A DNA stretch of 50,879 nt from Conoideocrella luteorostrata (lineage: Eukaryota; Ascomycota; Sordariomycetes; Hypocreales; Clavicipitaceae), in the NCBI GenBank assembly GCA_032433595.1, contig JASWJB010000321.1:1-50879 (forward strand), written 5' to 3'. Positions 22,962 through 34,276 of the stretch are shown in pieces. The translations under genes were made by a program, and so were the position numbers. The notes under the pieces are model-generated. The model was given only the letters and a program-made list of their open reading frames with translations. It was not told the origin of the DNA and made no database searches. Position 1 is the stretch's first letter; each line of letters begins with the position of its first letter.

Positions 22962-24248
22962 ATGCTAGAGACTTTCATTTACAAAAAAGTCAAGAAGCAC
23001 AAGGCCGAGAAAGCTGCTGAGGAGGAGCTCAAGAAGGAAGCGGAAGAATCTCGCCTCGCCGAAAGCGCTCAAATCGACATCGGCGCCTCCAGCAGCAAGC
23101 ATAAAGGCCCTGGCCACGGCCACGAGCACACCGACCACGACCAAGCCGTGATTCGTCCCGGCGACGAAAATTTCCTCGAGGAACTCATCTCGAATGATGG
23201 TAACAACGAGCCAGCCCCGCCGCTGCCCCCGCGCGTGGCCTCCTTCGAACTAGACTGGAGTTCGGAAAACGATGACGCTGCCCGATCGCCAGCCAACTCC
23301 AAAGATAAATACAAAGACAAACAGTCCAAGAAACCGGGCCGTTTCTCCTCCCTCTTCGGCCGCAAAGCCAACAGCAAACAGTCAGCAGAAGTAGAGGCTG
23401 CCCTCAAACCTACTGCCGCAGCGGCCACTACCGCCACCGAAGCGGAGCAGGAGAAGAACGACCTGACCAAAGTGCTCGACCGTCTCAACCTCTCCGTTAA
23501 AAACAACAAGGTCATTTCCACAGACTCGTCCGCAGCCGTCGCAAGCTTTACCAACATATTCAAAGATCTGGTCAACGGTGTGCCCGCGGCATATGGCGAC
23601 CTCGAGAAGCTCATAGACGATAAAGACAGCGTCTTGCAAAAGGGGTTCGACAAGCTGCCCTCCTCGTTGAAGAAGCTCGTCACACAGCTCCCCGATAAGA
23701 TCACTGCGAGTCTAGGACCCGAGTTGTTGGCGGCGGCAGCGGCCAGTCAGGGCATCAAAGCTGAGACGAGTGGCGGGCTAAAGGGCACGGCGAAGAATGT
23801 GTTCGTACCGAAGAATCTGATGCAGCTTGTTACGAAGCCCGGTGCCATTGTGGGCATGTTGAGGGCTATTGTTGAGGTTTTGAAGACGAGGTGGCCGGCT
23901 TTCATTGGCCTGAATGTCATATGGGGAGTTGCTCTATCTCGTATGTCTGACCTGCCTTGTCTTGAGTTTATTTCTGCCATCTCACGATGGCCATGTTACC
24001 ACGAAAATGGAATGTGCTAACATACAAACTGTGTAGTGCTGCTATTCGTCCTGTGGTACTGCCACAAGCGTGGTCGCGAAGATCGCCTCGCGAGCGAGCG
24101 CTCCATCGATGGAAGTGATCGCATCGAAGAGCTTCCCGATGACCTAATGTTACCTGCTCCTGACGCCCCCGAGCGTGCGCAAACAATGAGGGACGAGACG
24201 CCAGACAAGGTTCACAGACAAAAAACCTCCCGCTCGGACGGGGACTAA
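22962..24248 (+). CDS. Unknown protein with a C-terminal membrane segment
   Basis: Two exons: 22962-23940 and 24037-24248. The 96-nt intron has GTATGT, a GCTAAC branch site and TGTAG. The product is 396 aa. Residues 1-40 are a charged, coiled-coil-like Lys/Glu helix (KKVKKHKAEKAAEEELKKEA). Then come a His/Gly-rich patch, an acidic/Pro segment (APPLPPR) and a basic GRFSSLFGRK motif. A longer amphipathic region (about 180-310) contains FDKLPSSLKKLVTQLPDKI. A hydrophobic segment made only by splicing (FIGLNVIWGVALSLLLFVLW, about 312-331) is followed by YCHKRGRE, suggesting one transmembrane helix with a cytosolic basic flank. The C-terminus is polar. I do not recognise the family; a tail-anchored or single-pass adaptor is an inference. 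The start at 22962 (CAACATGC) is preferred over an upstream in-frame Met at 22914, which lies in a T-run leader. Confidence 0.75.
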
Positions 24249-24525
24249 CGACCTGCTGGGCGTGTTTATGAGACGACGGATTTTTATGACGACATCGATA
24301 AAGGGTTTCGGAATGAGTATATATACAGTGCAATTCTGCTGTCTCATTTTTTTAATCTCTTTTCTTCATATGTATGGGTGGGTGGTGCGCTTGGAATCAT
24401 GCTTGCATTAGTCGAAAGACATGACAACACGACGTAGATACTCCGTAGTTTGAATATAATGGGTATCTTGGAAACTATCGGAATTTAATATACACTCGAC
24501 GAGAATGAGAACCCCCCAGAGAATA

Positions 24526-26261
24526 TCAGTCATCCTGGACTAGCTCTTTGATCTCCTCTCTCCCTGGCGCTGCTGCCACAGCTTCGCTCTTCTCCTGAAC
24601 GCCCGCCTTGTCCGTTGCTCCGCCGCCATCCTGCATCCAGAAATCGACCTCGTCAATGATATCGTACACAATATCCTCTGCAATCTGCTCATTGTAACGC
24701 TCGCACACCCCATGGAGCTTCCTCCTCTGTGACTCCGCCGTATCAGTATTTCCAGCGACATACGCCTCGTAATCTGGAGGAGGGTACCAGAAATCAGGGC
24801 CAAAGTTAACTTCGGCGGCGCCGCCTCGGAATACGCTCACGGCCGGGTAGTATCCCAGCATGCCATCGTCTGGACCCTCTCTGGCCCCAACTTGTGGCTG
24901 AGGCTTTGAAGCAGGCGGCAGAAAAGCCAGCAGGTTGTCAAAGGCGGTGCCTACAAGTTGGCCGTTTTTATATACTTTGATGTGGGAGTTGGGTAGTGTC
25001 CTCAATGCGGCACTCGTATGGAGTGGGTTCGGGGCTTCAGCCGAGGCGGAGATGGGGCCGACAGGTGACGGGTTCATTAAATCTTCCAATTCCTTGGTGG
25101 AGTGGTATTCGATCTTTTCGAAGTACGTGTGTGCTTTGAATCGGATAGGCACTCTGTCCCGGACAATGTTGGCTGCCTCTGCAGTTGAAGAGGGCTCATC
25201 ATCTGAAGCATCAATCGCTGGATTGTATGTCCTCGACATGATCTTTCGTTGCAGGTTTTCAGACGGCAGCTGGATTTCCAATCCAATGACATCACCCTCA
25301 CGAATACCCTCCCCTGGTGGGAAGAATTCTTTCGGCCGTGACATGTATACTTTCTCACCGCCAACGTCGCGAAAGCCGTAGCTGTAGGCATCAAAGCCAA
25401 CTGGGGCATCTGACGACGCTTCTCGCCTTGCCCATCCCATCCGTACATGTTTCCCAGCTTCTGGTTTCGCGCCAGGTTCCGTGGCTTCTCGCACGCCCTG
25501 TGTGATTTTGCACTCCCAGTACCATCTTCCCTCTCTCACAGCGACATTGGCTCGCGCCATTCGGAATCCTTTGTCCGTTGTGACCCCTCGTCCCGTCTTA
25601 TCAAAGAAAACGCTGGTGGCAGCATCCTCGTAGCTCATGCGAGGCCCGAACGGTTCGGACTCTGTCTGACGATAGTACAGAGTAGAAGGGAAGAGAGGGT
25701 CGGCAATGCAGTGGGTGTATCGGAAGTTCTTTTTATTGAAGACACTATGCGCAAGTCAGCGTCGTATAGTCCAAAAAAAAATAAAAAATCAACAAACGGA
25801 GGATAGACTTACTGGTCAGAAGCCTCGAAAAATTCCACTCCTTGCCCATCCAGACCTCGAATTTCGTGATGAAAGGTCATGACAGGACCACGAGGGAGGT
25901 CGAAATCGGATGGCTTTGGGGGAGCCAGCTTGTAGCGCAAGGGAGAATCGACATTGTCGGACTCATTGATCGACCTGTGATCCGGAATCGCGGGGGAGCT
26001 ATCGCGACCCCCTCCCTTGGCCTCCCGCTTCTTCAAGCTTTCCTTCTTCACTCGGTGAGGCTTGGAAGCCTTTGATTGATTCGCATCGTCGAGCGGAGGC
26101 AGCTCGGAGGCGTTGACATCTGGGTTTAGGGGAGAGGGTACGGCCGGACTGTGAACATCCTCAAAAACGCGCTTCTGCGGGATGGAGGCGAGTAACGTGT
26201 TGGGAGTGGACTCGCGTTTGGGTGTTTCGCTCCCCGAAGCTGTGCCAGCTTCCGCAGTCAT
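24526..26261 (-). CDS. bre2: COMPASS (Set1C) subunit Bre2 / Ash2-like SPRY protein
   Basis: Two exons: 26261-25813 and 25744-24526. The 68-nt intron has GTAAGT and GCATAG with an upstream GCTGAC, and the join gives FEASDHVFNKKNFRYTHC. The product is 555 aa. The N-terminal 120 residues are disordered and Lys/Ser-rich. The SPRY domain follows, with the diagnostic WYWECKI, VRMGWARREA, YSYGFRDVGGEKVYMSRPK, EGDVIGLEIQLP, IKVYKNGQLVGTAFDNL, LGYYPAVSVFRGGAAEVNFG and FWYPPP segments. The C-terminal helix (EQIAEDIVYDIIDEVDFWMQD) matches the Dpy30-binding (SDI-type) motif of this family. It is a nuclear subunit needed for histone H3K4 methylation by Set1. The Met at 26261 starts a disordered tail; the frame is open upstream to 26582, but that part is cysteine-rich and uncharacteristic. 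Confidence 0.9.
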
Positions 26262-28040
26262 GATTTTCGCGAGTACGGTAACGGGTCCCGGAGGAGCAAG
26301 GCAGTTGTGGAGCGTTATAGTTTGGGACTGTATTCTTGACTTTACCAGGTAGAAAATCAAAGCCCTGCGAGCAACGGCAATTGGATTGAGGTCGCAACAC
26401 CAATCGTAGGGTGATGGCGAGAGAGCTCCACCACCTGCACAGCAGAGACAATGACTGTCGCGGTCGCGGTCGTGGTGGAGCGTGGAGTGTGGTAGATTGA
26501 TGAAATCGATAAGATAACTAGGGTAGCAGCAGGGCGGACGAGAAAACTCCGATAGCACACAAGCCAATACCACGAGTCGCATATCTGGTTACCTGAAACG
26601 GGCTTAGTCTTACCGATGGCCGATTTTGCTGCCTGGCCCCCTGCGTTTGTGGTGGGACAGGCTGGCCAATGGCAGAGTGGCGAATATAATCCAACTGTTC
26701 TGAAAGGCTCTGCAGAAAGGCCTAAAGGCTGCTCCACAGCGCTGAGTGACGCTCTGGAGGGTCGCGGATGGCGGAGACGCATGTTTTCTGCCTCGATTTG
26801 TGGATTTCTATGTCGAACCGTGGCCTGTCAGCGTCGCCTTCGCGGTAGATGGTGACATAAAGCGGTTTTTGCAGCCGACCGGCTGTTGGTGGATGTACGG
26901 CGTGCAGTAATGTAATACAGCGGACCTGGGAGTGTGGGTGTGGGATAAAGAATTTAACATAACCCAGACTGTTTCCCTCGTTTGGGTGGCCCGATTCTGG
27001 CCTGTTGCATGCCCTGCCACGTTGGACGTTCCACTGCCAGCCTGCCATACATCTGGCACTGCCTGACTAGCTCCTGATTTATCTACATTCTTGAGCAGCA
27101 TCAGCAGAGAACAGCCAGCACCTTGCCGCAGGAGCTGACGCAGACGCTGACTAGGCGCAAATGCAGACGCAGCCGACGCCGCGAGATAGAGCAGGACCCG
27201 GTTGATCAATCCACGGCATCCGCATTGTCTCAACATCTTCCCGCCCTCCGCGTCAGGCGCCCCGCGCTTGGATTAGGATTCGAGGTTAGTAGACCGTGCT
27301 AACCGGCAGTGACGATATCCTGCATTTGCATTTTGCATTTTGATTTCCACTGTCATTTCCGCTTCCATCCTGTTTGTTCGGGCTTGCCATCCATCCCCCC
27401 CTTGCACTTGTCAATTCGCTTCCCCCTCCTTCACGTCCTTGCGTTCCCCATCGTGGCCCTGGGTACTCCGTATATTGCGTCTCGTTGCTTCCTGCTTCAG
27501 CTTCCTTATAGTCTCCCAGCCCCTCTGCTGCACGGAGCTGCGACCACTTGCAAGGCTACGCTGTCGCCTGGACGGAACTGGAGCTCAAGGACTTTTCTGT
27601 GGCAAGTCACCTGCTCCTGCCGCCTCGCATCACATCACGTCAATTCACCTTCGTGGGCCAACCACTTTGGGTTCGGGCGGGACTCGGCACATCCGAAGTC
27701 GCCTCAGCACTGCAACCACCTTTCGCAACCTCCTTTGATTCACCCTCTGGAAACCTGTCGGTTTTGAGTACAGTCATCGCCACCATCCTTTATTCGCTTC
27801 ACATCTCCGTCAACACTCCTGTCGCCGCTCGCCGTAGAAACTCAAATGACATTTCGTGACTAACCCTGCGACCAATTATCTACGCATTTTATAGGCTGCC
27901 CTGTCTCGGAGTATCTAACTCACCGACTGTATCTTACATAATATTCGGGGTGTCACTCTACATCATCTCACTGCCACCCTCTCTTGGAGATACGCCAACT
28001 AACTTCTGCGCCGATCTGGGCCCTTCTGCTACGTTTTGGA
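26262..28040. other. Divergent promoter region bre2 / sre
   Basis: A 1.8-kb bidirectional region. The sre side (27300-28030) is pyrimidine-rich and free of stop codons in places, consistent with a long 5' leader, but no upstream exon could be joined by splice consensus. One TACTCCGTA copy lies at 27464. A CCAAT box in GGCCAATGG lies at about 26663, and an overlapping GATAAGATAA lies at about 26508-26517. The latter is a candidate GATA-factor site, but it is closer to bre2. Confidence 0.45.
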
Positions 28041-29850
28041 ATGCTGATGAGCGAGGTATCGCAATCAGCGATGTTGCCTCTGGGCCACCAGCGCGAACCA
28101 GGCTCGATGAGGACAGCGCTGCCTTCGCGACCCATGTCGTACAAGCATCGCGACTCGTCAACAAATCGAGCCTCACCCGATCAGGACACCGGCTCACGAA
28201 AGCGGCTTGATGGGAGCGCTTCTCCTAGCTCGAGAGCGAGCCTTACCGATGACGGCGCAAAGTCGTCGAGAGGACCCAGTCCCAGCTCAACAATAGAAGA
28301 CTCCAACAATTTGTCCAAGTCTGATGCAAGTGCTTCTGGTCAAGGTGGGCAAGTTTGCAGGTATGCCTTTATCGCACCGAGCATCGTAATTGACGTGTTG
28401 GCTGACTTGAGTAGCAATTGCGGCACAACTCGAACACCGCTATGGAGGAGATCCCCCCATGGGGCGACGATTTGTAATGCATGTGGCCTGTACCAAAAAG
28501 CAAGGAATACGGCTAGACCCACGAGCTTAAAGAAGCCGCCGAATATTGTCTCTGCTGGACCTTCTCAGTCGCCACCCCCAACGTCGGTTGCGTCTGGGTC
28601 AAAACCTGGACCGAACGCCAACTCTTCGAATTATGTCCCCGCCGACCAGATGCCCTCTGGAACTTGTCCCGGAGGTGGACGATGTAATGGAACCGGAGGT
28701 GCTGAGGGATGCAGCGGATGCCCGGCTTTCAATAATCGAGTGTCAAAAACAGCTCAGCTCAGCTTGATGCAGAAACAAAAAGGGGGCTGTGGAAGCCAGG
28801 CAGTGACCTCAAAGCCGGAGCCTATCCCCATCGACGTCAACGCCCTTCAATCACAAAACCAAGACTCTTCCATGGTTATTGCTTGTCAAAACTGTGGCAC
28901 GACTATTACGCCTTTGTGGAGAAGAGATGAGAGTGGTCACACCATTTGCAATGCCTGTGGTGAGTGTATGCTGTAGCGTTATACTTATTTACCGTTCGGC
29001 ATTGGGGTGACCTCATAATTTGTGGATCTTGACGGCTGACAAGAAAATTCTAGGGCTCTATTACAAATTACACGGTATACATAGACCCGTGACGATGAAG
29101 AAAGCAACAATCAAACGAAGAAAACGTGTAATTCCTGCCGCTCAAGACGAAGAAATGGAGGATGCGGAGAAGTCACTAGGAGCGCAAAAGAAGAAGCGAA
29201 CCCCCGAGAGAGGTACGGAAAACGAAGATGGATCTGTCAACCTCGGAAGTCGACGGCGACCAGAGCAACATCACGTGGCTATTGAGCCTAAGCCGGCAGC
29301 GGTTCGACGTAAAGCGGGAATCTCCCCAATGCCTTCCGCGTCGGATCTCGCCGCGTACCACCAGAGAAGCGGACACTCTCACAGTGTTTCAACCTATGCC
29401 AACGAGGATAATCGTCTACCCCCAATGTCTTCCATGACAACTGTTTCTGATCGGCAGTCTTCCATGTCTCCGGCATCATTTCTCTCTCCACGAAGAAAAC
29501 GCTCCTTCTCAGCTACAGATACGGAAACAGGAAGCAGTGCCAACTTTGGGCAAGACAGCGCGAAACGTATTTCTTCCATCAAATCTATCTTGAACCCTTC
29601 AGCTGGAAACGGCACAAGTCGACCTGGCAGTGCCGACATGGACGACTGCACATTGCCACCTCTTCGGTCTGCGGGGGGTTTACTGGGTTTACGTGTTCAG
29701 TCCGTCTCCCCGGGCATAGGCACGTCAAATGATGTACAGGAGCAGGGGGAGAAGGCAGAGCGTCGATTGGCTCTGCAGAAGGAGGCGGAACACATGAGAG
29801 AGCAGCTCGCAGCCAAGGAGCGGGAGCTCAGGGAATTGGGAAATAATTAA
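28041..29850 (+). CDS. sreA: Sre/SreA-type iron-responsive GATA repressor
   Basis: Three exons: 28041-28360, 28415-28959 and 29054-29850. The product is 553 aa. Both introns interrupt zinc fingers. Intron 1 (54 nt) falls between the first two Cys of finger 1; intron 2 (94 nt) falls after the last Cys of finger 2. Finger 1 uses C106, C109, C127 and C130 (TPLWRR core). Finger 2 uses C264, C267, C285 and C288, followed by [17 protein letters not shown]. Between them lies the cysteine-rich block [12 protein letters not shown] with C191, C197, C206 and C209. This two-finger plus Cys-rich arrangement is diagnostic of fungal siderophore/iron-uptake repressors (SRE, SreA, Urbs1), where the cysteines sense iron. 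A C-terminal coiled coil ends the protein. The basic RKR motifs fit nuclear targeting. The start is uncertain: Mets at 28047, 28071, 28107 and 28134 are alternatives. Confidence 0.88.
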
Positions 29851-32800
29851 TGCTTAATGCTCAGACGATTTGCACGATAAACGTGAGTGAGGGACGGAAA
29901 CACGGAATCTCTTACCCAGAGATTACACAGTGGACTATTTTCATTTTATTTCTCAACAACAGGATGTCCGTCAGCTATATTTTTCCTCGGTGTAGGGAGT
30001 CAGCAAACCGGGTAAAATTTGGCAACATGTGGACACGATGGATGAGAAATCCACAATACAAAAAATTCAATTTGTTATTAGAGTCCAGCATGGAAAGTGG
30101 TCCAAACGAACATATGACCTCCTGCGAGAGAGTAAATTGGAGCCCAGTCACAAGTTTTGTACATCAAGCCGAGACAGTAGAAAAATAAAATATATTCCCC
30201 GCCACGGAAATTTGTCACCCTGGCAATTCCTTGGCATTGTAATGTGATAGGGGAACGAACCTCGTCTGATATCGCGGTTGCACTTGTGAGATGTTCCATA
30301 AATGCCGCGGACCAGAGAGATAATACTATCAATCTTTCATCATAAAGTGAGCGATCAGCGAGGATAGGTTATTCACACTACATGGGAACTGCAACGGAGC
30401 CTGGCAAAATATGGCCATGAACTTCTGCCAGTGTACAACACTACGATACGAACCATTTTCAGGTCATAGCCAGCTTGTCGGCAAATGCAGTGCCAAAACA
30501 CCAGGAGAACAGGGGTGTTAGCTAGTTGCTGACTGCAAGCACTTACGAGTATGGCTGAAGATGAGGTCGCTATTGTCACTGGTATCAGCCGGCCCCGACG
30601 TGGTCTACTTGGTGAAGTCAGTGCTCATCTGGCCTGGGTTCAGCACTGCGTTATATGCTGATGATTTGGGCGGTATCTTCAGCCGGTGAAGGTGCTACTG
30701 CATTTCTATAGGTCTACTATAGCTTTGGGAAGACCAGGAAGGCAAATGAGAGTGGTGAATAAGACTATGTATCCATCATATTTTTCTTTGTTTTTTTTTT
30801 TCCCTGTTCAATGAGTAGTTCGTAAGATGGTATGTTGTTCTTTGTGATGGTGGGATGAATTTATGGGGCGGCCGGTAGGATTCTTATCATTGCTTAAGGG
30901 CTCTCCGATAAGCCGGACGCCTTATGTTGAGTGAGGGCCTACAGGTTTATTACTTTTAGTACTAAAATTTCGTCTAGCTTCAGTTGTGCAGGATCTCTTT
31001 GTCCCTGTTGAAAGTCTACGCGAGCGACAAGATGCGACACTTGCGGGCGGCCTGGGAATGCGTTTCCGCAGTGGTTGGCTATACATGTCCCTTTTTTCTT
31101 ACTTGGGCGTAATGACGTGTTTTGATCCGAACATCGGACTTTTGCGATGCAGAGATCGTCGTTGCGCTTTGATGCAATGAACACCACCAGCATGCTAAAC
31201 TGTGTGGATTGGAAGGGCGAAGATGCCTTTCCTTCATTATTTAGCAGCACGTGTCTCTCACTAGAGTCTGAACTGCGGCTCTTGGCCCCGCAGATGCCAT
31301 TTAAATGGGTGGTTTAAATCGGGATTGACAACGCTGCGCTAGGTCGTGAGTAGTTGTTGGATGCAGTGCCTTAACTAACGGTGAGCCAACAAACGACGGA
31401 GAAAGAGAAAGTAGTCACTGGCCATGGGCGTCCTATTTCGGTAAGAACATCGAGCGCCACTGTACTAGGTTGTGCGGGTTCCAGGGGCTTGTATTAATAA
31501 TGCTTCTTTCTCTAACTCATTGGTGGCTGCATGAGATTCCAGCGGGAAGTGGGGGGATGAGGGGGACGAATCGTTCTGGTGTTCATGGGGACCGTTAGTA
31601 TTATGATTTGAACGTGATGTCGTTTGTCTTGTTGGCTTCCAGTGGAATGAATTTGTACTGGTGGAACGGCAATATGTGGCAATATGTGGCGTTGCGGAGC
31701 ATAGTAAATTGCCATGTGTACTTTCATGGATGGTCAATGTATGGCTTGCAGTGGCTGAACTGGTGGTTGTGAATTGTCTGTGACTGTACGGAGTACGGGG
31801 TACAGAAGATGAAGTGCTGTTATGTAGACTAGCACGGCACCTCGGCGGTTCAACACCTCTGGCTATGGCTTAAGGTGATACTGACCTTTACAAAAGTGGT
31901 GATGCTATCGGCAGTTGTACATTTATCAAAAGACATGGTTGGTGCGATTGATATGCGTCTCACTGAGCTAGGCTTTCCCCACGACGTAATGTCGGGCCGG
32001 TATGCAGACATGAGTCGAAGCCTGAGCCGGCCAACAACGGCAGTGACTCGTATAGCCCAGCGGCGACCAGTTTGGCTTGGCCCGAGGTCAACCGCCCGCT
32101 ACTAGCTTCCAATATTGAGTTTGCACCTCGACTTCAGTCGCCGGCTGAACAGCCAGCCCCGACGGAACCTTCTAGATGGCCACCGCCTGCTTAGGAAAGT
32201 ATTGTGGGTTGCAAGTTGCAAGTTGCAAGTTAACATATGGCGCTTACGGAGTGGTGTGGAAAGAAGGAGAAAATGGCTGCAGCCAGATAAGGCTAACCTG
32301 CAGTCAAACATATAAAAAAAATTAAACATGTGGCCTCTTGGTGGTGGAATTGACTAAAATTCGGAAAGTGGCCAGCTTGAGTAGAGCTGCCTTACGATCC
32401 CTCCAACGGCTACTACACTCATTTGGGACCAACGTGGCGGGGCCACATCTTCCCGATCATGACAGGCCTTTCATGATGTGGTTTTAAGATGTGAGATGCG
32501 GCTACGAAGGTGTCGTCGAATGGGGGACTCCGTTACCGAGCACCGAGCACCGAGTGGTGAGCGTCGCAGACCGCGTTAATAAGCACACGATCCGCGCATG
32601 AACTAGCTAGCCACCGGGGAAAATCCCTTTCGCGGCCGTCCAGGTGGGCCGGCTTCGGTGCGAGGAACATGCTGATGGCTTGCTGTGCGGAACGGGAATA
32701 GAAACGTCATGTCTAAGCCTCTTCGAAGCCATGTTGGCGATCTCTGGAACTACGCCACCGAGTATGAGTCCTTGCGATAAGAGCAGCGGCAGTAGCAGCA

Positions 32801-34276
32801 GCAGCAGCAGCGCTTCCCGCGGCGATATGCTTGAACTAAGATATTCCGGCAATGGCATAACCTTGGGCTTGCAACCTCGAAGTTGGTTGTCCCATGAGAT
32901 GTAGACAGAAGGCGTCGCTTGCAGGTCTGGACGGTTTCTGCTGTCGAGAATGTGACTAACCCAAAGATAAGAAGATATCACGGCGGCAATTTGATGAATC
33001 TGTTGATGAAGTAAGCTATACCGTGACACAAGCCTTGTCCAAGAAGTGATAGACGACAAGATTGTATTTGCACATGTTACGGTGAGAGCGTGAGCCAATG
33101 CACAAGCGAATCGGGGCAATCCACTGTTGAAAAGGTTGCATCGATATGCTCTAGTTGGTAGAGACCCTGTTAAACGGCTCGTCCTCAGCATCTAAATTGG
33201 CAGTTCCGCATTGTCGTCGGTTGGAATAGTCAGACATATTAACTAGTACAAGCCTGTGCTCCGTACGGAGTACAATACAATACATACGCATGTTTGGCTG
33301 GCGCGTATTTCGGTTCGGCATTGTGGCTTGAGCAAAGTCAACTGTTCTGTCCGAGTCTCTCTGAGTCTCTGGCTGTGAGACTGTGGGGAAATGCAAGTCT
33401 CCTGCAGCCTGTCGTTCCTGCACCCACTATTGGTCGTGTTGTATGTACGGAATGCTCTGCTTTGCTCTGCCCTGCCCTGCCTGGCTGTCAAAAGAAGGGC
33501 GCGCAATTGACATGTTGGTCCGAGCTAGCCAATGGGGGAGGCTCCTCCACTGCGGATCCCTGCGATGCCGCTTACGCCAGTATGGCCGTGGCCCCATGTC
33601 CCCGTTCTTCGATTGCGATGACGGGGCTGCGACCGGTGCTGGGCCGCCAAACCGCTGCGACAAACAGCCAAAGCTTGGGTGACTCGGCGGCCTTGTCAGC
33701 ACTGTCCGCGGCGGCGCATATCCGCTGGCTGGCTGGCTGGTGGTGGGTGGTGGTGGGTGGCTCTCATGACTCCGATCCAGCCCAGTCCAGTCCAGTCTTC
33801 TTCTTGCGTGCTGGAAGCATCCAGCCGTGACCGATACTTTCCATGCCCTGTCTGAACAAAACTGACGGCAGCCCCCATCCCCGTTATCAAATTCATCTGT
33901 TTGCTTCATCAACCTAATCGTCACTCGATACAGTCGAGTGTCTGTTCACTGTTCAATACCATCAATTGGGTGCCTTGGTACTTGACCGGCACTAAACATC
34001 AATACATTCATTCCCCTGCGTATTAAAAGGCTGCTCGACGTTTGCTTGCGGCACCAAACTACCACACAGCATCGCCATATTCGGAAACTAGGTGGGCGGC
34101 GTGTGTGTCGAGCCACATCGTATCCTAGCTCTAGGCGCGCCCTTTCCGATTTTGGGCCCCCTTTTGCTGCATTGGCGAATGGATCAACCGCCAGTCTCTT
34201 GAGTGATTCTTGTACTACGCGCCCTTTGGTGGTTGCTACTCTCGAGCCCTTCATTGTTGACATTTGTTAACGCAAC
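29851..34276. other. 4.4-kb gene-poor stretch upstream of the homeodomain gene
   Basis: No gene with recognisable domains. The longest frames (32607-33191 minus, 33294-33830 plus) show biased low-complexity composition and no splice-extended homologue. It contains small tandem repeats: a duplicated 11-mer at about 31670-31690, three TTGCAAG units at about 32207-32231, ACCGAGC units at about 32543-32562, an AGC run at about 32788-32812, and GGCTG/GGTGG runs at about 33725-33760. Two copies of TACGGAGTA lie at 31787 and 33264. The last part is the probable promoter and leader of the gene at 34277. Confidence 0.5.

Noticed and set aside
26508..26517. GATAAGATAA as an Sre autoregulatory site
   Set aside because: Sre-type sites need the ATCWGATAA form; this one matches only the GATA core and lies 1.5 kb from sre. 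Mentioned only as a weak candidate.
32607..33191. 194-codon minus-strand frame with hydrophobic stretches
   Set aside because: No domain, no supporting splice structure, and a microsatellite-derived Leu run; not enough to call a gene.
33294..33830. 178-codon plus-strand frame
   Set aside because: Its composition is driven by G/T-rich repeats, with a Trp/Val run from GGTGG repeats; probable leader or intergenic DNA.
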